A stretch of DNA of 64,000 nucleotides from DATKOF01 sp035524795 (GTDB lineage Bacteria; Pseudomonadota; Gammaproteobacteria; Burkholderiales; SG8-41), in the NCBI GenBank assembly GCA_035524795.1, contig DATKOF010000001.1, positions 1 to 64,000 of the forward strand, given 5' to 3'. A program made the translations under genes and the position numbers. Each line of letters opens with the position of its first letter. Position 1 is the stretch's first letter. Shown piece by piece: positions 12,134 to 21,530 of this stretch. Below the pieces are notes generated by a model. That model did no database searches and had not been told where the DNA came from. It was given only the letters and a program-made list of their open reading frames with translations.

Positions 12134-13018
12134 TCAGAACACGCCGTACTGATTGAACCACTTGAGCATTTGCTGCCAGGCAGCCTCGGCCGATTTTTTG
12201 TCGTAGCTGCTGCGATAATCGGCAAAGAACGCATGTGATGCCGCGGGGAAAATTCGAATGAACGAATGGCTGCCGCTGTATTGCAGCCGTTTGCGCATTT
12301 CCTCGATGTCCTTGAGCGGGATGCTCGGATCGTTGCCGCCGTAGAGCCCGACCACCGGCACTTTCAGCGTCGGCGCAACGTCGATCGGGTGCACAGGGTG
12401 AAGTTCGTTGTAGTCATCGATCAGGCGTCCGTACCAGGCGGCGCCGGCTTTGACTTCAGGTGCGTTCCCGCAATACAGCCAGACGATGCGGCCGCCCCAG
12501 CAGAATCCGGTGATGCCGAGCTTGCTCGGATGAGCGCCATTTTGTTGCGCCCAATCGACGGTCGCATCGAGATCCTGCATCACATCGGAATCGGGCACTT
12601 TGCTGACGATCTGATCCATGATCTGCCGGATGTCGCTCAACTTCGAGACGTCGCCCTGGCGCGCAAATAAATAGGGGGCGACCGCCATCGCGCCGAGTTT
12701 CGCCAGCCGCCGACAGACGTCCTGGATATGCTCGTGGACACCGAAGATTTCGTGTACGACCAGTATCAGCGGCGCATCGTGCGCGCCAGCCGGCATCGCG
12801 CGATACGCGGGAATCGTGCCGCCCTTGACCGGGATATTTACCTCTCCCACCGTCAATCCATCGGCGCTCGTAACGATCGCCGTCTGCGCCAAGGCGGGCT
12901 GCACCGCAAGCGCAAAGCCTGTTGCGAGCGTGGACACCACGAACTCGCGCCGCGTCCACGCGGTTTTCGGTTCCAGCACCAGTCTATCGAGCGCGTACGG
13001 GTCCTTGTCGTCTCGCAT
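12134..13018 (-). CDS. Dienelactone hydrolase family protein with Tat signal
   Basis: A 294-residue protein. The N-terminus carries a twin-arginine motif (TRREFVV) and a hydrophobic stretch ending ALAQ, so export by Tat is likely. The mature part has the dienelactone hydrolase elbow GFCWGG (Cys nucleophile), the LILVVHEIFGV entry strand and the C-terminal SHAFFADYRSSYD with the His. Family members cleave dienelactone or related esters; exported members have unclear substrates. It is followed by the alpha/beta hydrolase and preceded by YceI. Confidence 0.88.
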   Translation of the reverse strand: MRDDKDPYALDRLVLEPKTAWTRREFVVSTLATGFALAVQPALAQTAIVTSADGLTVGEVNIPVKGGTIPAYRAMPAGAHDAPLILVVHEIFGVHEHIQDVCRRLAKLGAMAVAPYLFARQGDVSKLSDIRQIMDQIVSKVPDSDVMQDLDATVDWAQQNGAHPSKLGITGFCWGGRIVWLYCGNAPEVKAGAAWYGRLIDDYNELHPVHPIDVAPTLKVPVVGLYGGNDPSIPLKDIEEMRKRLQYSGSHSFIRIFPAASHAFFADYRSSYDKKSAEAAWQQMLKWFNQYGVF

Positions 13019-13049
13019 ATGCAGTCCTCCTCCGGCGATGCCGTTTTCG

Positions 13050-13616
13050 TCACTCCTTGATTGACTCGACCTGGATGTGCAACGTCACGTCGTCGCCAAC
13101 TCCCGGCGTGAACTTGCCGAGGCCGAAATCGGAACGCTTGAGGGTCCCGGTCACTTCCGCGCCGCAGTCTTCCCGTTTCATCATGGGGTGCATGCCACAT
13201 TTGACGTTGGCAATGGTCAGCGTCAGGGGTTTGGTCACGCCGTGCAGCGTGAGCTCGCCTTCAGCCGATGCCGGCACATCGCCGCTGAATTTGAGTTTGC
13301 TGGACTTGAATGTCATTACCGGAAACTTTGCGACATCGAAAAACTCGTCGCCGCGCAGATGGTCCTCGAGCTTGGCACTGCCCATGTTGACCGATGCCAT
13401 GTCGACGGTAATGTCGACGCTGCCGGTCTTGGCGGCGCGGTCGAGCATGATCTTGCCCGAGGTCTTGTCGAACTGGCCATGATGGATCGAGAATCCGAAG
13501 TGACTGTACTCAAAGCGCGGAAAAGTGTGATTGGGTTCGATATCGTAAATATCCGCGGCCAGCACCGGCGCGGCAAAACCGAAGATGCAAAGTGCGATAA
13601 TTGCAGACTTGCCCAT
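13050..13616 (-). CDS. YceI family periplasmic protein
   Basis: A 188-residue protein with cleavable signal MGKSAIIALCIFGFAAPVLA and a lipocalin-like YceI domain beginning DIYDIEPNHTFPRFEYSHFG and containing LTLHGVTKPLTL. Family members bind polyisoprenoids, including isoprenoid quinones. The start at 13616 is set by the signal peptide and an AGGAGAAAAACA leader. A second, different YceI gene occurs at 33199-33759. Placement next to a flavodoxin and a pirin fits quinone-related stress. Confidence 0.9.
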   Translation of the reverse strand: MGKSAIIALCIFGFAAPVLAADIYDIEPNHTFPRFEYSHFGFSIHHGQFDKTSGKIMLDRAAKTGSVDITVDMASVNMGSAKLEDHLRGDEFFDVAKFPVMTFKSSKLKFSGDVPASAEGELTLHGVTKPLTLTIANVKCGMHPMMKREDCGAEVTGTLKRSDFGLGKFTPGVGDDVTLHIQVESIKE

Positions 13617-13665
13617 TGTTTTTCTCCTTGAACGAAAGTTGATTGCCAGACTACGGGCCAGGCGC

Positions 13666-14238
13666 CTAACGGCGTCCGGCCGAAAACCTTGCTGCGACCT
13701 CCGCAACGCGCCTGCCGAGATGTCTGGCGGTCTCGAGATCGCCGGATGGCGGCGCGACATCGGCGTCAACATCGGAATCGGATTGCGCCATCGCGCCGAG
13801 ATATGATCCCATCCGGTTCAGGTCGTTGCGCTGCGATTTGCTGTTGTTCGCGGGCAGCAGGCCCAGGCTGACCCAGATCATCGAATGCTGCGCGGCGAAA
13901 ATCGACAATTCCAGCAGCGAGCTGAGCTTGTCTCCGTTGAGGCTCGCCGAATTGGTAAATCCCGCCGCAAGCTTGTCTTTCCACTCCTGGGTGAACCACA
14001 GCTTCGAACTCGCCTCCATGAATTTCTTGAACTCGGCGGAAATGCTGCCCATATAAGTCGGCGCGCCGAAAATGATCGCGTCGGCCTGCGTCAGGTCGTT
14101 CCAGTGCCTGTCCACATCGGCCACTGCAACCAGTTGCGCCACGGTACCGGCCACACTTTTCACTCCATCGCAGACCGCCCGCGCCTGCTTGCCGGTATGC
14201 CCATAGCCGCTGTGGTATACCACAACTACTGCTGTCAT
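13666..14238 (-). CDS. Flavodoxin family NAD(P)H-dependent oxidoreductase (WrbA-like)
   Basis: A 190-residue flavodoxin fold with the FMN phosphate loop HSGYGHTGKQA near the N-terminus, then DAIIFGAPTYMGSISAEFKKFM and GKDKLAAGF-type segments. It resembles WrbA-like quinone reductases, which reduce quinones by two electrons. It lies between yceI and the pirin gene on the same strand, 11 bases after the pirin stop. The C-terminal 35 residues are polar and not typical of WrbA. No signal peptide. Confidence 0.85.
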   Translation of the reverse strand: MTAVVVVYHSGYGHTGKQARAVCDGVKSVAGTVAQLVAVADVDRHWNDLTQADAIIFGAPTYMGSISAEFKKFMEASSKLWFTQEWKDKLAAGFTNSASLNGDKLSSLLELSIFAAQHSMIWVSLGLLPANNSKSQRNDLNRMGSYLGAMAQSDSDVDADVAPPSGDLETARHLGRRVAEVAARFSAGRR

Positions 14239-14249
14239 ATTATTTTCCT

Positions 14250-14948
14250 TCAGTTCAAATCGAACAACAGAACTTCCGCCGCTTCGCCCTTTTCAAAAAC
14301 GATCTCGCCAACCGCCTCGATCTGGATCGCATCTCCCGCCGTCAGCGCCTGGCCGTTGACCGTCAGCTTGCCGCGCGCGATGTGAACGTAGGCGCCGCGC
14401 TCCGCTGCCAAAGGGTACGAAACGCGTTCCCCACCGTCGAGCAGCGCCGCGTAAACCGTGGCATTCTGGTGGATCAGCACCGAACCGTCGCGTCCGTCGC
14501 CGGAAGCGATCAGCTGCAGCCGGCCGCGCTTCGCGGCCGTGTCGAAATGTTTCTGCTCGTAGCCTGGCTCGATGCCTTTGACGCCGGGCTCGATCCAGAT
14601 TTGCAGCAAATGGACCATCTCATCCCGTGAAGCATTGAACTCGCTGTGCATCACGCCGCGACCGGCGCTCATGCGCTGTACGTCGCCGGGGCGGATCATC
14701 GAACCGTTGCCCATGCTGTCCTTGTGCTGCAATGCGCCGTCCAGAATATAGGTGATGATTTCCATGTCGCGGTGGCCATGCATGCCGAAACCGCGGCCGG
14801 GCTGGACACGGTCTTCGTTGATCACGCGCAGGCTACGGTAGCCGAGATAGCGCGGATCGTAATAATCGGCAAATGAGAAGGAGTGGTAAGTGTCAAGCCA
14901 GCCGTGGTTGGCATGACCGCGTTCCCCGCTTTTACGCAACATCAACAT
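14250..14948 (-). CDS. Pirin family protein (quercetinase-like bicupin)
   Basis: A 232-residue bicupin. The N-terminal cupin shows the pirin signature GFGMHGHRDMEIITYILDGALQHKD (metal-binding His) and a Glu-containing MSAGRGVMHSEFNAS. Some members (YhhW) oxidise quercetin, others act as redox sensors. Start MLMLRKSGERGHANHGWLDT is typical. It sits just downstream of the RND operon and upstream of the flavodoxin; coexpression with both is likely. Confidence 0.92.
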   Translation of the reverse strand: MLMLRKSGERGHANHGWLDTYHSFSFADYYDPRYLGYRSLRVINEDRVQPGRGFGMHGHRDMEIITYILDGALQHKDSMGNGSMIRPGDVQRMSAGRGVMHSEFNASRDEMVHLLQIWIEPGVKGIEPGYEQKHFDTAAKRGRLQLIASGDGRDGSVLIHQNATVYAALLDGGERVSYPLAAERGAYVHIARGKLTVNGQALTAGDAIQIEAVGEIVFEKGEAAEVLLFDLN

Positions 14949-14972
14949 CAGACTGTTTGCTCCGGCTCCGGT

Positions 14973-16445
14973 TCATTGCGGCACCGCCGGCTTGCCGCTG
15001 CCGGTCGGCGCATCGGCGGCCGGCGACGGTGAATCCGCCGCCGCCTGCCAGCCGCCGCCGAGCGCCTTGTAAAGCTGAACGCCGGCGGTCAACGCGTCGC
15101 GATAGGCCAGCACGCGCAGCAGCTCCGCGCTGTACAAGTCCTGGTCGGCGCTGATCACTTCGAAATAAGATGAATAACCTGCGGCGTAGCGCTGCAGCAC
15201 GCGCTCGCTTGCGCTGCGCAATGCAACGACCTGCGCTTCCTGCGCGCGCAGAGCATCGCTGTACCCCTTGCGCGCGGCGAGCGCATCGGCAACCTCCTGC
15301 AACGCCTGCAGCACCGTCTTCTGATACTGGAATTGGGTCTGCTGCTGGCGCGCCGAAAATACGTCGACTTGCTTGATGTTGACCGTCGAATTGATGATCG
15401 AGGCGGCGATATCGACACCGATTGACCAGGTTTTGGCCGGCCCGCTCAGGAAATCCGACAGTTCGGCGCTCTCCGAACCGATGCTGCCGGTCAGCGTGAT
15501 GATCGGGATCAGCGACGCCTTGACCGATTTCAGGCGCGCGTCGGCGGCAATCAAATCATATTCCGCCTCGCGCACATCGGGGCGGCGTTCGAGCAGCGCC
15601 GCCGGCAGGCCGGCCGGCACGACAGGCGGCGTCGCCGCCGGCAACGCGTCGACAGGGGTCGTGCGCTGCACTGCGGCCGGATTACGGCCGAGCAACACCT
15701 GCAGCTGGTCCTCGGCCTGCGTGATCTGACGCCTGAAATCCGGGATGTTGGCTTGCGCTGCGGCAAGATTGGCTTCGGCGCGGCTGACATCGAGCCCCGA
15801 TACGACACCGCGTTCGAATTGCGCCTTCGTGAGGTCGAGAAATTTCTGGCGGGAGGCAACTGTTTGTTCAGTCACCGCGAGTTGTTGATCGAGCGCCAGC
15901 AGATTGAAATAGGTAGTGGCAACATCGGCGATCAGTCCGGTGCGGACAGCGTCGCGCGCGAATTCGGTAGCGAGCAGATCGGCGCGCGCCGCGCGCGTCA
16001 GATTCGACACGCGCCCCCACAGATCGACTTCGTACGAAAGATCGATCTCGCCGCTGAAATCATTGCCGATCGCCGGCGTGGTGGCCGGCAGCGGCGTGCG
16101 CCCGATCGCCGAAATCCGGGAGTGCTCCGCATCGGCGCCGGCGGTGATCTGCGGCAACTGGCCGATGCGGGCAATGCCAGCCTGCGCGCGGAATTCCTCA
16201 ACGCGCGCGGCGGCGATTTTGACGTCGTAGTTCTGCTCCAGTGCGGTCTTGATCAACTCCTGCAACCCGGGATCGCGATAAACCTCCCACCAGCCGAGAT
16301 CACCGAACGATTGCTGGTTCGCCGGCGCATTTTCGCCGCGGAATGACAAAGGCATGTCCAGTGCCGGCCGTTGATAGCTGTCGCCGAACAATCCGCAACC
16401 CGCGAGAGGCGCAGCAAGCGCGAGCAAAGCAACCGCGCGCTTCAT
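14973..16445 (-). CDS. RND efflux outer membrane factor (NodT/OprM type)
   Basis: A 490-residue TolC-like outer membrane channel. The signal MKRAVALLALAAPLAGC has a lipobox Cys. Two OEP repeats follow, with the usual coiled helices (for example VTEQTVASRQKFLDLTKAQ). It forms the outer membrane duct for the pump encoded upstream; its ATG overlaps the pump stop codon (ATGA). The C-terminus is Pro/Ala-rich. Confidence 0.94.
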   Translation of the reverse strand: MKRAVALLALAAPLAGCGLFGDSYQRPALDMPLSFRGENAPANQQSFGDLGWWEVYRDPGLQELIKTALEQNYDVKIAAARVEEFRAQAGIARIGQLPQITAGADAEHSRISAIGRTPLPATTPAIGNDFSGEIDLSYEVDLWGRVSNLTRAARADLLATEFARDAVRTGLIADVATTYFNLLALDQQLAVTEQTVASRQKFLDLTKAQFERGVVSGLDVSRAEANLAAAQANIPDFRRQITQAEDQLQVLLGRNPAAVQRTTPVDALPAATPPVVPAGLPAALLERRPDVREAEYDLIAADARLKSVKASLIPIITLTGSIGSESAELSDFLSGPAKTWSIGVDIAASIINSTVNIKQVDVFSARQQQTQFQYQKTVLQALQEVADALAARKGYSDALRAQEAQVVALRSASERVLQRYAAGYSSYFEVISADQDLYSAELLRVLAYRDALTAGVQLYKALGGGWQAAADSPSPAADAPTGSGKPAVPQ

Positions 16446-19400
16446 GACCTGATCTCCGGCGCCGCCGCGCCACCATTCGGCTCATCCCTGAACGGGTGTT
16501 TGCGCTCGCTGATGCGCTGGATCACGACATAGAACACCGGGATCACGAAAATACCGATCATCGTCGCGAACAGCATGCCTGGCGCGACAGTGTTGCCGAG
16601 CGACTGCCGCCCGCCGGCGCCGGCGCCGGTCGCGATCGCCAGCGGCAGCGTGCCCAGTATGAATGCGAACGAAGTCATCAGGATCGGTCGCAGCCGCAGC
16701 TGCGCCCCCTGCTTCGCTGCCTCGACGATCGACTGTCCGCGTTCGCGCGCAAGCTTGGCAAACTCGACGATCAGGATCGCGTTCTTCGCCGCCAGGCCGA
16801 TCAGCATCACCAGCCCGACCTGCACATAGACGTTGTTTTCGATGCCGTGCAGCGTCAGACCGAGGAACGCGCCGAACACGCCGAACGGGATCACCAGCAT
16901 GATCGCGACCGGCATCGCCCAGCTTTCATAAAGCGCGGCGAGCACCAGGAACACGAAGGCGAGCGACAGCATGAAAATGTAGCCGGTCTTGCCACCGGTC
17001 TTCTTTTCCTGATAGACGGCGCCGGTCCATTCGTAGCCATATCCCGGCGGCAGCGTCGCGGCCGCGACTTCTTCCATCGCCGCGTTGACCTGGCCGGAAC
17101 TGATGCCGGCCCCGCCCTGCCCGTTGATGGTCGCCGCGCGGTAGATGTTGTAGCGCTGGTAATATTCGGGGCCGTTGATCGACTTGATGCTGGTCACCGC
17201 CGACAGCGGCACCATGTCGCCGTTGGCGCCGCGCACGTAATACCGCTTGACGTCATCGGGGGACGCGCGCGCTGCGGCGTCGGCCTGCGCCTGTACCTTG
17301 AAAGTGCGGCCGAACAGGTTGAAATCGTTCACGTAGTAGCTGCCGAGAAATTCCTGCAGCGTAAAGAACACATCGCTCAGACTGGCGCCGTAGGTCTTGA
17401 CCGCGTCGCGGTCGATGTCGTACTCGATCTGCGGAATCTGGTCGTTGTACTGGGTGAACGCAAATCCGCCGTTGGCGAATTCGGGACGTTTGCGCACCGC
17501 GGTCAGAAAGTCCTGCAGCACCTGCGAAAACTGCTTCGGATCGCCGCCGGCGCGATCCTGCAGCACGAATTCGAAACCGCTCGATTGGCCGAGGCCGCGG
17601 ATCGGCGGCGGATTGATGATCAGAATCTGGCCGTCCGTGATCTGCGCGTTAAGCTGCCCCATCAGCCGGCCCTGCAGCGCCTGTGCGGTCAGCGCCGGCC
17701 CCTTGCGCTCGCCCCACGGCCTGAGGCGGATGAACGCGGTGCCGGTATATGACGTCGTGAGGCCGGTCAGCACGTTGAAGCCGCTCAATGACGCGACGCC
17801 GTCAATGCCTTTAGTGGCGCCTACGATGTGGCGGAGCTGCGTCATCGCCGCCTCAGTGCGGTCGAGCGAAGCCGCCGGCGGCAGCGTCAGCACCGCGATG
17901 AAATACCCCTGATCCTCCGGCGGCACCAGACCGGTCGGCCGGATCTTGACCAGTCCGTAGACGGCGACCAGCAGCACCACAAAGGTGGCCGCGACCAGCA
18001 CCGAATGCCGGATCAGGGTGCCGACCGAACGGCTGTAGCGGGCGGTGAAGGCGCCGAAAACGCGATTGAACAAATCGAAGAAACGGCCAAGCAGGCCATG
18101 CGGCTGATCGTGTTTGGCCGGTTTCAGCAGCAGCGCGCACAGCGCCGGCGTCAGCGTCAGCGCACAGATCGCGGACAGAATCACCGTTGCCGCGAGCGTC
18201 AGCGCGAACTGCTTGTAGAGCGCGCCGGTCAGCCCGCCGACGAAGGCGACCGGAATGAACACCGCCGACAGCACCAGCGCGATTGCGATCACCGGCGCGC
18301 CGACGTCGGCCATCGCCGCTTTTGCAGCATCCATCGGAATCGGGTGATCGGTATCGAGCCGGTGCTGCACGGCCTCCACCACCACGATCGCATCGTCGAC
18401 GACGATGCCGATCGCGAGCACCATGCCGAACAGCGTCAGCGTGTTGATCGAAAATCCGAGCGCAGCGAACATCGCGAAAGTGCCGATTACCGACACCGGC
18501 ACCGTCAGCATCGGAATCAGCGTCGCGCGCCAGCTCTGCAAAAATACGTAGACGACGAGCAGCACCAGGCCGATCGCGATGAACAGCGTCTTGACCACTT
18601 CCTTCAGCGATTCGGTGACAAACGGCACCGTGCTGTAAGGTATCGTATAAACCATATCCGGCGGGAAGCGTTGCGCCAGCGTTTCCATCGTCTGGTGCAG
18701 CTGTTTGTCGACTTCCAGCGCGTTGGCGCCCGGTGCCAGGAAAATGCCGATGAATGCCGCCGGATTGTCGTTTTCGCTGACGTTGATCGAGTAATCGACC
18801 GCCGACAGCTCGACGCGCGCGACGTCTTTCAGGCGCACGATCTGGCCATTGGCCGCCGCCTTGATGATGATGTTTTCGTATTGCCTGGGATCGGCCAGCC
18901 GGCCCGGCACGAAGATCGAGTACTGCATCTGCTGTCCGGTGGGCGCCGGCGGCAGGCCGGCCCGGCCGGCGGGAGCCACCACGTTTTGCTCCTGCACCGC
19001 CGCGGTCACGTCGCCGGCGGTAATGCCGAGGTTGGCCATCTTGCTCGGATCCAGCCAGATCCGCATGCTGTAATCGCGCGCGCCGAAAATCCGCACGAAG
19101 CCGACACCATTGATGCGCGCCAGCGCGTCCTGAATGTTGAGCAGCGCATAGTTGCTCAGGAATACGTTGTCGTAGGTGCGCTTCGGTGAAATCAGTGCGA
19201 ACACTTCCAGAAAATCAGTCGACTGCTTGCGGATCTGCACACCCTGGCGGATCACGTCCTGCGGCAGCGAGGTCTCGGCGATCGCGACGCGGTTCTGCAC
19301 GTCGACTGCCGCGATGTCCGGGTTGGTGCCGACATCGAAAGTGACGGTAAGGTTGTAGGTGCCGTCGTTGGCGCTTTTCGAATCCATGTAGATCATGTTG

Positions 19401-19618
19401 CTCGCGCCGTTGATCTGCTGCTCGAGCGGCGCCGCGATCGAATCCGACACTACCCCTGCGTTGGCGCCCGGGAAGGTCGCGGAGACCTGGACTTGCGGCG
19501 GGACGATCTGCGGATACTGCGATATCGGCAGCTCGATCGCGGCGACCGCGCCGGCCAGGGTAATGACCAGCGAGATGACCGTGGAAAAGACCGGACGGTC
19601 GATGAAAAAATCGAACAT
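16442..19618 (-). CDS. RND efflux pump, inner membrane transporter (HAE1 family)
   Basis: A 1058-residue transporter of AcrB/MexB type with 12 predicted membrane helices and two large periplasmic loops. It starts MFDFFIDRPVFSTVISLVIT. The proton-relay region reads VLAIGIVVDDAIVVVE (two Asp), and VTVPVSVIGTFAMFAALGFS and MLIGLAAKNAILIVEFA are family signatures. It exports hydrophobic or amphiphilic compounds using the proton gradient. Sequence cannot specify the substrate. It is second in the adaptor-pump-channel operon. Confidence 0.97.
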   Translation of the reverse strand: MFDFFIDRPVFSTVISLVITLAGAVAAIELPISQYPQIVPPQVQVSATFPGANAGVVSDSIAAPLEQQINGASNMIYMDSKSANDGTYNLTVTFDVGTNPDIAAVDVQNRVAIAETSLPQDVIRQGVQIRKQSTDFLEVFALISPKRTYDNVFLSNYALLNIQDALARINGVGFVRIFGARDYSMRIWLDPSKMANLGITAGDVTAAVQEQNVVAPAGRAGLPPAPTGQQMQYSIFVPGRLADPRQYENIIIKAAANGQIVRLKDVARVELSAVDYSINVSENDNPAAFIGIFLAPGANALEVDKQLHQTMETLAQRFPPDMVYTIPYSTVPFVTESLKEVVKTLFIAIGLVLLVVYVFLQSWRATLIPMLTVPVSVIGTFAMFAALGFSINTLTLFGMVLAIGIVVDDAIVVVEAVQHRLDTDHPIPMDAAKAAMADVGAPVIAIALVLSAVFIPVAFVGGLTGALYKQFALTLAATVILSAICALTLTPALCALLLKPAKHDQPHGLLGRFFDLFNRVFGAFTARYSRSVGTLIRHSVLVAATFVVLLVAVYGLVKIRPTGLVPPEDQGYFIAVLTLPPAASLDRTEAAMTQLRHIVGATKGIDGVASLSGFNVLTGLTTSYTGTAFIRLRPWGERKGPALTAQALQGRLMGQLNAQITDGQILIINPPPIRGLGQSSGFEFVLQDRAGGDPKQFSQVLQDFLTAVRKRPEFANGGFAFTQYNDQIPQIEYDIDRDAVKTYGASLSDVFFTLQEFLGSYYVNDFNLFGRTFKVQAQADAAARASPDDVKRYYVRGANGDMVPLSAVTSIKSINGPEYYQRYNIYRAATINGQGGAGISSGQVNAAMEEVAAATLPPGYGYEWTGAVYQEKKTGGKTGYIFMLSLAFVFLVLAALYESWAMPVAIMLVIPFGVFGAFLGLTLHGIENNVYVQVGLVMLIGLAAKNAILIVEFAKLARERGQSIVEAAKQGAQLRLRPILMTSFAFILGTLPLAIATGAGAGGRQSLGNTVAPGMLFATMIGIFVIPVFYVVIQRISERKHPFRDEPNGGAAAPEIRS

Positions 19619-19621
19619 GCG

Positions 19622-20887
19622 TCAGTTCCCGGCCGCAGGCTTTCGGGAATCCGGCTTGTCTGACGGCTGATGCTGGCTGGCGGCGCCTGCGGGCGTTGGT
19701 TTCGCCGCCGGCTGCGGCGTCGGAGATGACGGCGCCGCAGCTGCTCCGTTGGACTCCGTTCCCCCGGCAGGCACGGCTTTCACCGGCATTCCGGGATGCA
19801 CCTTGCCGGTGCCTTCGACGATCACGGTTTCGCCGGGCTGCAGGCCGCTTTCGACCAGCCAGTCGTTGCCCATGCGGGTATTGGCCGCGATATCGCGATG
19901 CTCGGCATTGCCCTGCGCATCGACGACCAGCACCGACCGCTTGCCCTGCAGTTCCTGCACTGCCTGCTGCGGGACGCGGATCATGTCCCTGGTTTCAAGC
20001 GGCACGCTGACGCGAACAAACTGACCGGCCAGCAGTTCCTGCCCGGGATTGGATACCGACAGACGCATCTGCAAAGTTCCGCTTTTGGGATCGATCGCGG
20101 CATCGATGAAATCGAGACGGCCACCGTGACTGTATTCGCTGCCATCGGCCAGCTTGATCTGAAACGGCACCGCAGCGCCTTTTTTGAGGCCGTCGATCCG
20201 CTTTTTGATGGCGAGCCACTGCTGTTCGCCGACCGTGAAATTCACGTAGATCGGATCGACCGAATACAGCGTCGTCAGCAATGTCGTCGAGGCATCCACC
20301 AGCCCGCCGGGTTTGATCAGCGCCTTGCTGATGACGCCGTCGCGCGGCGCCTGGATCGTGGTGTAATCGAGATTGAGATGCGCGGTCTTGACTTGCGCCT
20401 GCGCCGCCTCGACGGTAGCGGCATCGGCCCGCTCCTTGGCGACCGCAGCGTCGAGATCCTGCTGGCTGACCGCCTGCGCGGCGACGAGCGGCCGGGTACG
20501 GTCAAGCACCTGCTGCGAATTGAGGTGATTAGCCTCGGCCTGCGCCAGCCCCGCCTTGGCCTGCGCCAGCGCGGCGATGTACGGCTGCTGATCGATCACG
20601 AACAGCAGATCGCCCTTCTTGACGTGTGCGCCGTCGGTATAAGCCTGGCGTTCGAGAATGCCGCCGACGCGCGCGCGGATTTCAACGGTGTCCACGGCTT
20701 CGGTCTGCGCCGCATACTCTTCCTGCACCGCGATCGGAACAGCGACAACCTTGATCACGCCGACCGGCAACGGCGGCATCGCTCCGGGAGCGGAAGGTTT
20801 ACCGCAACCGGTCATCAGTGCCGAGAACAGGAACGCGGCCGTCCCGGCGATAATCCAGTTCGAAGCGCGCAAATGAATCATGGACAC
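19622..20887 (-). CDS. RND efflux periplasmic adaptor (membrane fusion protein)
   Basis: The product (about 421 residues) is an AcrA/MexA-type adaptor. It has lipoprotein signal IAGTAAFLFSALMTGC, a lipoyl/hairpin segment (VEIRARVGGILERQAYTDGA), and a C-terminal barrel ending in a Pro/Ala-rich tail. GTG at 20887 is preferred because AGGAGG lies six bases before it; ATG at 20881 is the alternative and leaves the signal intact. It is first in the pump operon and divergent from the HxlR regulator. Confidence 0.94.
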   Translation of the reverse strand: MSMIHLRASNWIIAGTAAFLFSALMTGCGKPSAPGAMPPLPVGVIKVVAVPIAVQEEYAAQTEAVDTVEIRARVGGILERQAYTDGAHVKKGDLLFVIDQQPYIAALAQAKAGLAQAEANHLNSQQVLDRTRPLVAAQAVSQQDLDAAVAKERADAATVEAAQAQVKTAHLNLDYTTIQAPRDGVISKALIKPGGLVDASTTLLTTLYSVDPIYVNFTVGEQQWLAIKKRIDGLKKGAAVPFQIKLADGSEYSHGGRLDFIDAAIDPKSGTLQMRLSVSNPGQELLAGQFVRVSVPLETRDMIRVPQQAVQELQGKRSVLVVDAQGNAEHRDIAANTRMGNDWLVESGLQPGETVIVEGTGKVHPGMPVKAVPAGGTESNGAAAAPSSPTPQPAAKPTPAGAASQHQPSDKPDSRKPAAGN

Positions 20888-21136
20888 GGCAATCCTCCTT
20901 GCATCAAAAACCACGCTCTACTGCAAAGAATCCTGCGAACCCTGAAGGATACGGCCGGCGTCCACCAACCGTCATCGCGAATCGCCGAGGTTCAGAAAAT
21001 TCGGAACGGCGAATGATAGCCGATATTTGTTCTTTTTTGAATACTGGCTTCTATTGTGTATATAAATACCATGATGTATAGTAGACACGTAAATGTAACC
21101 GATATCATGCTGCCGTTCTAATCACCTGCCTGAAAA
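20888..21136. promoter_or_regulatory. Divergent control region between the RND operon and hxlR, with candidate operators
   Basis: This 249-base gap has a markedly AT-rich core at 21020-21110 between GC-rich genes. It contains GTATATAAATAC (21058-21069), a GTAT-N4-ATAC palindrome of the kind many HxlR regulators bind. A wider imperfect dyad runs from GTGTAT (21056-21061) to GTAGACAC (21081-21088). Both transcription units start away from it. Promoter boxes cannot be fixed by eye. Binding by the adjacent regulator is inferred. Confidence 0.5.
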
Positions 21137-21520
21137 ATGGTTAAACCACCCATGCCGCCCAAACAGAACATCTGCCCGGCCCACATCACTCTGCGCGTCA
21201 TCGGCGGCAAATGGAAACTGGTGATCCTGTGGCATCTATGGCACGACACCAAACGCTTCAGCGAGCTGAAACGCGCGATTCCCGGGATCACCCAGCGCAT
21301 GCTGACGCAACAGTTGCGCGAACTCGAGCGCGACGGCGTCGTATCGCGCAAGGTCTACGCTCAGGTGCCGCCGCGCGTTGAATACGGGATGACGGATTTC
21401 GGCCGTACGCTGGAGCCGATCCTGCGCTTGATGTGCAAATGGGGCGAAGAGCACGCGCGGCGCGTGACCAGCCGCGCGCGTCAGAGCGACGCCACCAAGT
21501 CCGTACGGCTGGCGGCCTGA
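21137..21520 (+). CDS. HxlR family transcriptional regulator
   Basis: A 127-residue winged-helix protein. The HxlR domain is plain: ICPAHITLRVIGGKWKLVIL, then RFSELKRAIPGITQRMLTQQ and RKVYAQVPPRVEYGMTDFG. The conserved Cys before the first helix (NICPAH) is the redox or electrophile-sensing Cys in characterised members such as YodB and QorR. It is divergent from the RND pump operon and probably represses it. ATG at 21137 has a poor ribosome site; ATG at 21152 (MPPKQN) is possible. Confidence 0.92.
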   Translation: MVKPPMPPKQNICPAHITLRVIGGKWKLVILWHLWHDTKRFSELKRAIPGITQRMLTQQLRELERDGVVSRKVYAQVPPRVEYGMTDFGRTLEPILRLMCKWGEEHARRVTSRARQSDATKSVRLAA

Positions 21521-21530
21521 TCTTTCCACA

